Shown: in pieces, positions 38,037 to 50,375 of the stretch
Numbering within the stretch: position 1 is the stretch's first letter
How the letters are laid out: the number at the start of each line of letters is the position of its first letter
Assembly: GCF_019578655.1 (NCBI RefSeq)
Contig: NC_063264.1
Span: forward strand, 434,001-498,000
Source: Ricinus communis
Taxonomy: Eukaryota; Streptophyta; Magnoliopsida; Malpighiales; Euphorbiaceae
Length of the DNA stretch: 64,000 bases
Reading direction: 5' to 3'
Program-made: the position numbers and the translations under genes
Notes under the pieces: model-generated
The model's database searches: none
Seen by the model: the letters and a program-made list of their open reading frames with translations, nothing else
Told to the model about the DNA's origin: nothing

Positions 38037-40908
38037 TCATCTGCACGATGCTATGGCGGCTAATAATTCTCGAGATCCTCCACCCTGGTGTCCTGGAACC
38101 CGCTGTCTTATCTCTTCAATCGCACACATTGTCTCTGAATCAAGACTTCCAGCAAACTGCAGGCATAAAACAATATTAAGAAGTTGCATTCCGCACTACA
38201 TTCACAGGTATACACCACTATCATCTGAAATGGATTACCTGGTGAGCCCTATATGCAAAATTCACTCCTTGAAGCACCAATGCTTCTTGATTGGATTCCC
38301 TATCTGTGTTCCGCCCCACTTCTAGCTCCTCTATCACTCTCCTCATGTACATCTTCGCCAGCTTCATTGATGCCTGCTTTATCTGCATCACATCACATCA
38401 TCACTAACTTATCACAACTGCCTTACTCAAATATCCACTATCATCTCTACTCCCCACTACTACAATTGACTACATTCAACACATAACTACCTCGCCCAAC
38501 AAAACCATACCTTGCTCATCATTCCAGAATCAAGCATCCAATTGCTTGGAATTTTCCACTCCTGATATGACCGTAACACTGAGTTTCGAAGTTTAACCAG
38601 CCTTCCAATTCCTCGCTCCGACCTTGCAAATTCAGAAAACAAACCAGCAACTCAACATGATGCCACTTCAATCCTTATGCTTAAAATGACGGCTGAACAA
38701 CTATGTTTCATGAAGCAAAATCCTTACTTGTCAAGTAATATAGCCATCTTTTTCAAGGCACTCCCACATGGAATGCTGGGATCATCCTTAAAAGAAGATA
38801 TCTCATTTTCCAATTGCTTTAGGCTTCGATATTCAATAGCAGCTTCTCTGATGGCGTCAGCTTTCCTCTCTGGCCAATTGAAGTGCTTTAACACAGCCCG
38901 CTCATCTGCCTGTCGAGATTAACAGAGTCTAAATACCTATAAACATGAGATTCTAGAGACCTATTCACAACTTTCCTATTCCTACAAAACTTAACCCAAA
39001 CCCCATCATATCTTTCACAAAACAATACTCCAGCAGTGTTCAGTGAAGTCCCATTTAAATCAATCCTAAGAACCACTTTGCTGATTCAGAGAAGCTAGAT
39101 ACTTCTCCCCACTATGTTTTGCCTTCCCGAAAAAAAAAAAAATTCACAACAGAGGGCTATGATTAAACCACATAATTAAATATATTGCACTTCTACGTCT
39201 GTACTCACAAATATCATAAACAAGATGGTCCAAAATGCCACTCCGAACAATTAAAGCAAACTGACAGTTGGAGCTATACAAGTGCTGTTATAGCAACAAA
39301 ATCAAAATGTCTGATAACATATAATATGAGCTTGTTTTGGTGCTTATTTAATTTTTTTTAGTTTCGGAATATCTTCCAGAATACTATTCCTGGTGGCTAG
39401 AGTATGTATGTACTTTACAGACCCTCTAGCAGCAATAAATTATACAACAACTCTACCAGCAACTCATTTACTAGCTAATAAAACCACTTGTAAAGCACTT
39501 GGAAATTACCAGTGTTGAAAGTTCACCATCAAGCCAATCCACAAATTTCAGGACATCTTCAATGTCTGTATAGGCCACTGCCAGCACTTTTTTGATAAGT
39601 CCATTAATGAAATCACCTTTTGTTTCGATATCAGATTTTATCTGCAAGAGTTCAATAGGAAATTACGATTGAAGGAATAAAAATAAGGCAGAACCAACTG
39701 AAATAAAATAAGCTATTAAACATATGCTTACAGCTAACAGATGTGCTGAACGATTCTGAATCTCTCCAACTACGCTGCTGTGTGCACTTGTCACAACAGG
39801 TTTATACTGATTCTCATGTCCCTGAACATGTCTCTTCTCCCCATGCTTTCTCAATGACTGATAGAATTCTACAATTGCAGGAGTCTTTGGAGCAGTTGCT
39901 GCTCGTGCTAGAGGCCGCAGTGGGGGAGGGGGTGGTGGAGGTGGTGGCAAGGAGGGACAAGATGGAGCCTTTGTTTCTGCTTTGGACAGGAGATGAATTG
40001 GCCTAGATGGTGGTGGGGGACTTGGAGTTTTAACTGAAGTTGGCCCATTCATTGCATCCTTTTTAACTGTTGAATTTTCCAATTTGTTTGCAATGAGTTT
40101 CTGAATGTCCTTAAATTTGGGGCTCTGGTACCCTCCAATTGATTCCTTGATTCAAAACGAGCAATTGGAATCATATTTATGGCCATTGAGCTTGTAAACA
40201 AAGAACTCTCTAGTGTTTTATAAATCTCTTGACTCGAGGCAAACTCGGTTTTTTCACCCTAAATGAATTAATATAGGACTGGAAAGCAACCCCTTAAACC
40301 AAGTGAGGGAAATAATTATATATATGCATATATAAAGAGAGCAAAAAAAAAAAAGTGAGAATCTTTCTTACCGGAAGAGGAGTGTTATTAAGAGCTGCTG
40401 CAACCTTGGCTTCAGCAGAGGCAAGATCCTGCTGGAGCTTCTTGTTTTGAGACTCAAGCTCCTCATTCAAGCTCTGTGCTTTATCTAGCTCTGCCTTGAG
40501 AGATAAAACTTGAGACTTCAAATCCTGAATCAAATTGTCATTCAATTCAATCCTCTCCAGCAACTCCTTCTTGGTGTCCTCTTCAATTTTCCTCGCCGAA
40601 CGCTGGGTTCTTGGTTTAGAAAATTGCTCGTGGACGGGGCGATTGACAGAGAGAGAGGGAGATACCACTCTGGCAACTTCCATTTGAGATCCCAGCAACT
40701 CGTCTCGGGATTTAGGCTTAGTGTTGACAAGCACAGACCTCCTCAACTTAGTGTCCTTTTTAAAATCCGGGGGGACTGATTGTGCTCTTTCTTTCTTCGC
40801 CGGTGGCTCAGGCTTGGGGGCTTTAGAGTTGAGTCTGAAGCGAGATGGAGTGGTGGGTTGTGACATGATAGAACGCTCTGTTTTTGTGGGTCTTCTGTAA
40901 TTGATCAT
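38037..40908 (-). CDS. CHUP1-like coiled-coil, proline-rich protein
   Basis: Seven exons on the minus strand: 40908-40372, 40145-39732, 39641-39510, 38909-38728, 38622-38511, 38382-38239, 38156-38037, giving about 546 residues (532 if the ATG at 40866 is used). Order: basic Ser/Pro N-terminus, a coiled coil (about 115-170, DTKKELLERIELNDNLIQDL onward), a linker, a polyproline block (SLPPPPPPPPPLRPL) and the conserved CHUP1/IPGA1-type C-terminal domain (PAIVEFYQSLRKHG, FVDWLDGELSTL, FNWPERKADAIREAA, ending AAIASCR). CHUP1 itself drives chloroplast actin-based movement; shorter relatives act on microtubules, so the exact job is open. There is no N-terminal hydrophobic anchor like CHUP1's. The exon 1-2 border is the weakest call: between 40146 and 40371 a GEKTEF-containing frame could be an extra exon. 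Confidence 0.82.
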
Positions 40909-43586
40909 ATGATATCATAAAGTTGATGATGATATTGGAGTGGGCGGCGAATATGATAAATGTGAGTACCAGTGCCCACTGCAAGAATAAGAACAAAGAT
41001 TGCAGCTTTGCATGTCTTATTCTGGCATGTGCATGACAAATACCACTAAAAAGTGAGGGAGGAAGCGAGCGAGTGTGAATAAGTAAACCCGTGGCGTGGG
41101 CCGATGTGTCTGTGTCAGTGCATTGACTGCCTGCTGATCACCTCTCCCTCCATTAAACAAATGATATAAATTACAACCTTTATTACCCTTTTTCTATTTT
41201 CTAGAAAGGATTTCAGTTATATCAAAAGAAGTTATTTTTCTTGGTATCTCTTTTGAAGTAAAAATATTATCCGCTTTTTTATTTTAAGAAGCGGGTTACA
41301 TTTATTGTTCGTCGGAGGTGATTACCGGTGGGGGTAAAATGAAACAAAAAGGGACACGATTGACATCCCCTCCTGGATGAGGCGAGCCCCAGCCCAAGGC
41401 GAAGAATAAAGACAAAGCTGAATTTCTGGGTTTAGTGAAGTATTTAATTGAACGCTTTGCTTCCTTCCTACTAATTGAGACAGAAAGGCAGTGTGTGTTG
41501 GGTACCCTTGGTTTGGTTCTTCCTGTGTTCAAATAGCAATTGGTTTAATTTGTGTGTTCTTCAGCACCATCTTCGTTCGTGGGATGCTGTAGTGATGGTG
41601 GTGGAGTGTAGGAGGTTTACAAAAGTCCCTTTTTTGTTAAAGAAATTATTATTAATTTGAACGACATGAATCCATGATAAGACATCAGAAGAACTGGTGC
41701 CCTGTTTTGTAAAGCTTTAGAAGTCATGGACAAAAAATAATTAAGGGTAAAATCGTCATGAGGTAGGGCCTAAACCTAACTGATTTGCAGGTGGTAATGA
41801 TAAGTGAATTGATAAGGAGATAGGTCCACGTAATTAAGTTTATACTAATTCTATAAAAGGGACAGCCACAGCATTTCATATATCTTATGTAGGACGTTTA
41901 ATCATTGAGCAGCAGCAGCCCGACCCATTTGTATACAAGGAATTTGTCTGATCTCCTTCGTCGCCTCGCCCAATTGTTGTTTCCAAGTCACGTTACTTTA
42001 GTTATTTTATATGGTTGGTAAAATCCAACTGCCTACCAAATTTCATTAAACATGGTCATATCATTTTAATTCTTAATTATATATTTTTGGACGGAAAATA
42101 GTCTTATAAAATTATCAATATTTTTTATAAGAAAAAGGAAACTTAGAATTGCAGCATGGATACACTAAGATTAAAGGTAAGAGATAGAGTGATGTTATTT
42201 GATGTAAATGTGGATATCTGACGTTGGCAAATCACATTCACTGTGTCATTAATTGTGTTGCAAAATTCAATTCTCTCTCTCTCTCTATATATATATATAG
42301 CAATTAATTAGCACAGTATCCTACTAGTTAAAACCCCAAATCCTCCATATTAGTGAGCTTTAATGTCAAAAAAAAAGAAACAGTAGAGTAGAGTGAAATG
42401 CAATTAGCAGAATATTATTATGTCAAAAAGAGTGGTTGGGAAAAGCAGAAATATGCAGATGATGATCAGATTCTGGCTTAACCGGTATTGCATAAAATTA
42501 CATGCACGGTATACAATAGATCTTTGCGGTTTCTGTCAAAAGAGAAGGCAGAAGCATTCCAAAACCAAAACATGTGAATATGTGTATGACTAGGCCATGA
42601 AACTTAAAAGCCTCTTGAAAATGATTGTTCCCATTCCCACTCCTCTCTCTTTCACTTCTGCTATTTAATCAATCCATTTTCCCAGTTTCTTTTCATTATT
42701 AATCCTACCCCCCCACCTTAATACTGTACCATGTTCGTTCTAGATCATGAGTTATGCCAGTACTGCTAGTATATTTGTCTGCGTAAGCCTGGCAGTAGAT
42801 AAGAAAATTGGAAGAAAAACCTGAGAGCTATAGGAAATTAGAAGCCGTACCTGCAGGGTGCGGAAAAGCAGTCCTTCTTCTCGGATTTTGGAATTTGGCA
42901 CATATAAATTAGCAGACAAGCAGGTGGCTGTTGCAGAGAATTAAAGAATGGGGTTGGCTGTTAAAAGAATGAAGCTGACAATATATATGTATATGATGTG
43001 GGAGTGGGAGGAAAGAAAGAAACAAAAAAGTGTGTGGGAAATGGAAAGGGTGAAAGGTGGGGAGATTTCCTTTGAAGTAATTCTTGAAAAGAAAAGAAAT
43101 ATTATATGACAAAGAAAAAAGGCAAGAGAGGGTTAGGCGTTTCTGTTTCTGTTGGTTGCTACTTCGCATCACTTATATTATATTTATTTACATCCTTCAT
43201 CTCTTGTGTTTCATTATGATATGGTATCAGTAGGGTGTTATTTCATTTATACATTTTGTAACAAATTAAGGAGAAACATAAGCTTTGAGTTTTCAAGAAG
43301 GAAGACGGATTTACGGTTGGTTTCATGCGAAGTCACTTGAAGGTCAATGACAATAAATAAAGAGTTCGCTTCCCTAATTCACAGTTGCTGGGCTCGGTCA
43401 CAGAACTGTACCTCCCACTTCAACATTTTCTCAGCCCAATTTTAAAGCATTATTGTGTAACATATAAAAATGAGAATAAACTGAAGAAGACGAGTTGTGG
43501 GAATGGTGTGAGGCACCACCATAATCTCCTGTTTACATTTTTACAAGCTCATCAATTCATAACCAGCCCTAATGCTCCCTAGAAGC
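40909..43586. other. Intergenic spacer
   Basis: Promoter side of the CHUP1-like gene and 3' flank of the first ABCB gene. CT and TA runs lie at about 42274-42300. The open frames seen (41302-41532 minus, 42909-43172 minus, 43152-43340 plus) have no recognised domains. No gene is supported. Confidence 0.5.
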
Positions 43587-46500
43587 TCAATGGACACCGT
43601 CACGTGTGTGTAATGCCACAATGGAAGCATAAATACCATCCTTCATATTCATCAGCGTCTCGTGCTTGCCTTTCTCTGCAATCCCTCCATTCTTAACAAC
43701 TGCAATTACATCTGCATTTCTTATTGTCGATATCCTATGCGCAACCACTACTGTCGTCCTGTTCACCATAGCTCGATCTACTGCTTCTTGCACTACTCTT
43801 TCAGATTCTGCATCCAGCGCACTAGTTGCTTCATCTAGCAGTAGGATTTTTGGCGCCTTCACTATAGCTCTTGCAATTGCCACCCGTTGCTTCTGTCCAC
43901 CGGACAACTGGATCCCCCTTTCACCCACTCTCGTATCATACCCCTGCATTTCCAGACTCATTAGTCCCGTACATAACCTTTATTACCATTCCAATTTACC
44001 TGCTTGCTGTTCTTCGCATTATTTACCTGTTGTAACCCACTTATGAAGTCGTGGGCATTTGCCAGTACTGATGCTGCTACTATTTCAGCTTCTGTTGCGT
44101 TTCCTTCCTTTCCATATTCTATGTTGGCTCTGATACTGTCATTGAATAACACAGGCTCCTGCCCGACCAGCCCCATTTGCTGTCTTAACCACTTCAGTTT
44201 TAGCTTCTGAATTTCTATCCCATCTAGTGTTATGCATCCTGAATCTGGGTCGTAAAACCTTTGCAACAACGAGATCACCGTTGACTTCCCACTACCACTT
44301 TCTCCAACCAGAGCAACTGTCTGATAAAACAAATCTCATCTTCTTACTATATAAATATAAGATGCCCTGTCTTGTAAAAATGATTTACATAGTTGTAGGC
44401 TTACAGAACCTTGACTGTAATTTCTATTAATATGAATACAATTTCAAGAAACCGCTATTAAGTTACCTTGCCAGCATGAATAGCCAAAGATAAATCCCTG
44501 AAAATTTGTATTTCAGGTCTTGTGGGATATCTGAAACTGACGTGTCGAAGCTCAATATCTCCTTTAAGATGTTCTATTACCGTTCCAGAATCATCACTGG
44601 AGTCTATTTTTGATTTCTGGTCAAGAATCGCAAACACAGAAGCTGCAGCACGGTTTGCTTTGCTGGCATCAGGAGCAAGGGAGCTCGTTTGAGAAACTCC
44701 AAGAGCTGCCATGGTGAGAGCACAGAACACCTGAAAGTGAACAGATGTAAAAATGGTTATAACTGAGAAATTAAATAAGTAATTTCTATTAAACCATGCA
44801 TGTTCATTCGAGAAAAAATGTAAAACTTTGCATGCCTTACTTCATTCATACATAGAGAAGGGAATAAATTACTTACTCGGAAAACCTCAACATATGTTGT
44901 ATCTCCAGCCTCAACAAGTCGGGCTCCAGCATAAAAACTGGTAGCATACACAGAGTAAAGCAAGAGGAAGGACAGTCCAAACCCGAACCCACTTATCAAA
45001 CCTTCCCTTATTCCTCTCTTCACAGGGCCTTGGCATTTCCTTTCGTAAAGTTCCATCACCTTCTCTTCAGCACAGAAAGAAGCGACAGTCCGAATAATCC
45101 CTACTGCATCATTTGCAACTTGACTTGCTTCCTCGTATATATTCTGTAACCATTTTAAGATCAATTATGGAATTTAAAGATCTAGTAAAGTAGAATAGCC
45201 ATCTGAACTCAATAAGTACACAGTTAACTTTTTTTTTTGTCTGAAGTTCAGAAGAATGAAGCACAATGAAATATGGTAGAAAAAAAAAATGAATGCAGCG
45301 CCAGACAAGTTGACAACTAACATTTGCATCTGCACTGAAACCTTCAATGAATTTCATCTGAAGATATCCATTGAGTCCTAGAAGAGGTAGCAAGAGAAGA
45401 ATGATGCAAGCCAATTGCCAGTTTGCTTCAAAAGCAATTACTAAACCAGCAATTGCTGTCGCAATGTTTTGAACTAGCAGACCAAGCGTATCTCCAACCA
45501 GACTACTCACTGAAGTAGCATCTGCTGAAAGCTTTGCTCCAATTGCACCACTTGAGTGCTCAGCTTTATCAAACCAGCTTACTTCCATGTAAACAACTTT
45601 TTCGAAGCACATCGATCTGATCCTTTTAATCAATTTACACCCAGCCACTGCAAAAAAGAATGACCTCAAAGGATAAGCCAATAAAGACAATGAAGCCAGT
45701 CCAAGAAACATGAATGCCCAAAGTCTTGAATCCTTTTGGAGTTTATCTGCTGGCTCAAAGAAAGTTTTGATCATACTGGACACCAGTACACCAAAAAAGG
45801 GCATCACCACACCGTTGGCTGCTGCAGCCGCAGAACCTAGCAGTAAGACTGGGATTTCTGGCCTATTAAGATGGGCTAAGCGATGAAGTGGGATTTTTGA
45901 AGGCGGTGGCAATGATGCTGAGGCAAGAGGATAGGGTTCTGCTGGTGATGAATCTGGGACATTCATTCCAAGCGGCAAACCAATTGGAACTGAGAAAGAG
46001 TGACGGCTACTGTTTCCGATTCCAGATGACCCACGGCTTAAGGTTCGTAAGAAAGAAAAATGTTGGCTAGAATGTCTTCCAGAATCGACCGTGATTTCTG
46101 GCCTCTCTAGCTCATTCAGACCACTACATTCTGAAACTCTGCCAATTTCCTGCGTTCTTATTAGCTGGGAATATGCTCCATCAGGATCCTTGGTTAGCTC
46201 AGAGTGGCAACCTGATTGGATTGAAATGATTGAGAATGCAGTTATGTATATCTAAGAAAACGAAAAAACAAGGTGAACTTGAGAGCTCAAGTGGAGGCAA
46301 AGTTTCAAAAACAGAAGCTCAAATATTTATTATAGTAAAAAAGACTCAAAATTTGTACCTTGTTCAACAATCTTCCCTCGGTGGATAACAGAAATTGTGT
46401 CTGCATTCCTTACTGTACTTAATCTATGGGCTATAATAACTGTAGTACGATTGACCATGACCTTGTCCAATGCCTCCTGCACAATTCTTTCGGATTCTGT

Positions 46501-48785
46501 ATCAAGAGCACTTGTGGCTTCATCTAGAAGTAGAATTCTTGGGTTTTTAAGAATGGCTCTAGCTAAAGCAACTCTCTGCTTCTGGCCCCCAGATAGCTGA
46601 GTACCATGCTCGCCGACCATCGTGTCGAACCCCTGACAAATCAAAACTGAATTAGAAGTTCAAATGGTAAGGTAGGAAGTACTATTTATTTCGGAACCAA
46701 ATACAACGGGTTGTGTCTGTTATACCTGAGGTAGTTTATCTATAAACTTAGCAGCATTGGCAAGCTCAGCAGCAGCCCTGACTTCCTCAGTACTTGCACC
46801 CTCCTTACCATAGGCAATGTTCTCTTTAATGCTACAAGTGAGCAGTGCAGGTTCCTGGCTGACGAGGCCAATTTTTTGTCTGATCCATTTTAGCTGGAAC
46901 TCTTTAAGGTTTATTCTATCAATTAGAACTTCTCCAGCCAGTGGATCATAAAATCTCTCAATCAAACTGATAACTGTAGATTTCCCGCTTCCACTCTCTC
47001 CAACCAAAGCTGCAGTTGTGCCGCTAGGTATATACAGAGAAAATCCACCCAATATCTGCTCTTCTGGTCTAGCAGGATAACTAAAACAAATATCTTTTAA
47101 CTCTATGTCTCCATGAATATCATCCAGTGTCCTCCCATTGGTGTCACAAGATTCTATCAGTGGCTTCCTACCAATTATCTCAAACATTTTAAAAGCTGCT
47201 GCTTGTCCGGCGGCAAATGCAGTCAAGCAAGGAGATGCCTGCCCTAGAGACCTGGAAAACAAATTACGAGAATGAACATCAAAACAAGGTTATTTATCCT
47301 TCTATTATGGATGGATACTTTGACAATTAGTGAAAAGCTTGCTTGCAGATGGGAGAATGGAAGAGTGCTACTCACAAAGATCCAGTCAACACCACAAAAA
47401 CAATATTAATGATGTCCCCTCCTTTATATCCTTCATTAAGCACCAGTTTTGCTCCGTACCATACAACCAGTGCATAGTAGGAAAATACAATAAATGTAAC
47501 CAAACCAAAACCAAACCCTGCAGCCAAGCTTTCTTGCACACCGGACTTGCAAGCTTTGGTCAAACAATTGTTGTATCTAGCTATGGCCTGTTTCTCCCCA
47601 GTAAATGATGCAACCTGCAAAGATTATAACCATCACACCCATAGTCCCGAAAAAGAAACAAAAGGAAAAAACCAACATTTAGGCCGGTTCTGCATACAGT
47701 TCTGATTGAACCAATTGTTTGGTCCACGACAGTTGCAGCAAGAGAATAAGCAGTTTGTCCACGGGATGCCAGCTTCGATATATAAATGGCCATGAGTGCA
47801 CCAGAAAAAACCAGAGGAGGAATAGAAGATAACATTATCAGGGTAAGTTTCCATCCCCTGATAAAAGCTATGACAAAACCTGAAATGAATGTCAGAATTA
47901 GCTGCAGAAATTTTCCAACCTGCAATGAAAATCAATAAGTGAGAAAGATATTCCAAATTCCATTTTACCAAATGGCAGAAGTAAGGCATCTGAATAGTTT
48001 GAAAGTACCTTCTCACCCATGGCATCTTGGATAAGGACAGCATCACCCGACATCCTCGCAACAGTTTCTCCAGTGTTAGTTTCCTTGTCAAAAAAGCCGA
48101 TTTCTTGCCTCAGAATTGCCTTCAAGTATAAACTTCTAATTCGTGCTGCCTGTCTCTCGCCAGTGACCATCCAACAAGCCACTTCTGGTGGACAGCAAGC
48201 ATGGTATTTCAGTTTTCAGTATGTCAAACAGAACCTAATGACCGTGAATTTTTATTTTTATTTTTTATTTCTGAGAAAGAAACATGATGCACTCACGAAG
48301 AGATCCGGCAACACCTGACCCTAGAGCCAAGTATACAAACTTTAGAGACACCTGAGAACATAAAGTTGGTCAAGCTATTATTCAATGTTTATTAGGAAAG
48401 CCCACGAAGAATTGCAGAATACCTGAAACAGAAGCTCAATATGGAAGAGAAATTAGTCGCAGATTACCTTGGAAACTTCGTGAAGCACTGCACTGGTGTT
48501 CACACTATTATCTCCAAATGCATTTACTACATCTCCAAAGACAACAGTCATAAGGGGCATACAGATTCCATTTCCAGCAGAAGCAATTGCACCCACAAAC
48601 ATTAGTAGGTAATCTGTAGAGTCAGCAAAGGAGAAAAGCTTGTAATAAGGCAATATATTTGTGCTTTCATCTTTCTTCTTGCTCTTGTGTAAATCTTGTT
48701 GGATGCCATTCTTCCGTAGAGCTTCCTGTAAATCCACAGCTTGCGAACGTGGCATAGATGCTGCGGCCTGCTGTGTGTTTACCAT
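43587..48785 (-). CDS. ABCB transporter (MDR/PGP full-size), copy A
   Basis: Twelve exons on the minus strand: 48785-48468, 48351-48297, 48184-48009, 47919-47698, 47614-47376, 47251-46726, 46632-46359, 46211-45322, 45143-44877, 44730-44467, 44320-44027, 43943-43587, giving 1293 residues. The layout is TMD1-NBD1-linker-TMD2-NBD2. Both NBDs have Walker A (GESGSGKST), signature (LSGGQKQR) and Walker B ([12 protein letters not shown]) intact. TMD1 begins [19 protein letters not shown]2 follows a serine-rich linker ([15 protein letters not shown]). It is a plasma-membrane ATP-driven exporter; several plant ABCBs of this clade carry auxin or other small molecules, but the substrate cannot be read here. 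A splice acceptor (TTTTCTAACAG) eight bases before the ATG implies a leader intron. It is paired in tandem with copy B. Confidence 0.95.
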
Positions 48786-49157
48786 GATGAGTGCTGTTAG
48801 AAAAGATACATCAACTGCCTCACTGCCTCATTATAACAGAAGATCAGAGGTGGGAGGGCAGATATATTCTAACAAAATATTCTGACAAGTTCACTCAAAG
48901 TACAGCTGTTTAATATCAAATGACTTACTAACTTGGTATGCTGACGCTAAAGTAGATAGATAGTTTATTTATTTTTGGATTCATATATTGGCTTGGAAAT
49001 GATAGAGAATCTGTTTAAAGGTTACGAAAACGAACAGGAAACTCTATATAACTGCGACAAGATAAAAATCCAAGAACATATGCTACCGAATGGGACAAGA
49101 AATGCTGAATATAGTAGGCATACAATGTAATGCGCAAGCAGTGAGGGCAGCAGCAGG

Positions 49158-49193
<36 letters not shown>

Positions 49194-50375
49194 GCGAGTC
49201 ACAGGTTATGTGGGCAGTTAATTCCTTCCAAATATGAATTGGATGGATAAAAGAAATGGGTTAATTAATATAGTACTAGTACTAGAAATGGTTCCTAATT
49301 TGTACGGAAGCAGAGGTCAAGCAGAAAATAAACCTGTGATGTCATCTTTACGCATTTAAGTGCTGCTTAAACCTTTTCGTATGGTATTTTACTGACATTA
49401 CATCTTCTGGAATGCAATCATATCATATTACCATTTTCCATTTTCCTTTTGTTTTTTTGTTTCTTTTCCTTTTGGCTTTTTAATTATTGTCTGGGCAGAA
49501 TTACTTGATGACAAGATGCTGATGAACATTGTTAGGCATTTCTGATAAAAAAATGGAGCTATTATTGAGAGCATTCGAAATTGACAGGTCATTGAACTTT
49601 TAATATTTTCAGGGCTGAGGCATATTCCAATACCTTGACAATTCTCATATCTTGCAATCCCTCCTGTTTCTGTGTGGAAAGCTTATTCTCTATTAAAAAA
49701 TTATTTACTTTTTTTTTTTTTTTTTTATAAATAATCTTCATAAAATGAAGTTGGGTGTATGTATTTTTGCACCAACCACAAAGCAACAATTTTATATATT
49801 ATATCACCATCTATCATTGCTCCGGTAAGTAAAACATAAACATCAACAAGAGCTCCCCCACTGGCCGGCCTGTGTGACGAATTGTCAATCCTTGCTCTTC
49901 CTAATTGTGGTCCTGAAATTTCAGTAGCTATAATAAGAAAATAAAAGAGTTCATGGAAGCAGCGAAGCCATGAAGTCATTGCTAATAATTGTGGCTAAAT
50001 TATTCACATTATTTCTTTTGGAGCGGGGGATTTCATGATAGTATTAGAGTATGTGAATAGGCTTAAAATTTGTAATAGTGGAGGATGGTCGTCTGTAATA
50101 ACAATATTGTCTCTGTGGCAGCTCGTCCATATAATGTCGATCAATGTAGCCACTTGCAATTTGAAAGAATGTGATTCAAAATTAAAGAAGGGTGAAGTGA
50201 ATTTGACTATAACAAAGAGAGAGAGTCCCCCATCCAAAATTCAACTCTCATATCTACCAACTCCTATTCAACTAATGTGTATTTCCAGATATTAAGGTGC
50301 CGCCATATAGACATTTATTTAGCACATCAACAAAAATTACACTCCATTATGCAGAAGAGAAATACGCTTACATTT
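48786..50375. other. Intergenic between tandem ABCB genes
   Basis: Holds the promoter and leader of copy A and the 3' flank of copy B. A TA run lies at about 49160-49191 and a poly-T run at about 49710-49727. No extra ABCB fragment or other gene was recognised. Confidence 0.55.

Noticed and set aside
47633..48091. 152-residue minus-strand frame inside ABCB copy A
   Set aside because: A wrong-frame read through exons 3-4 and the intron; the correct frame gives the conserved TMD1.
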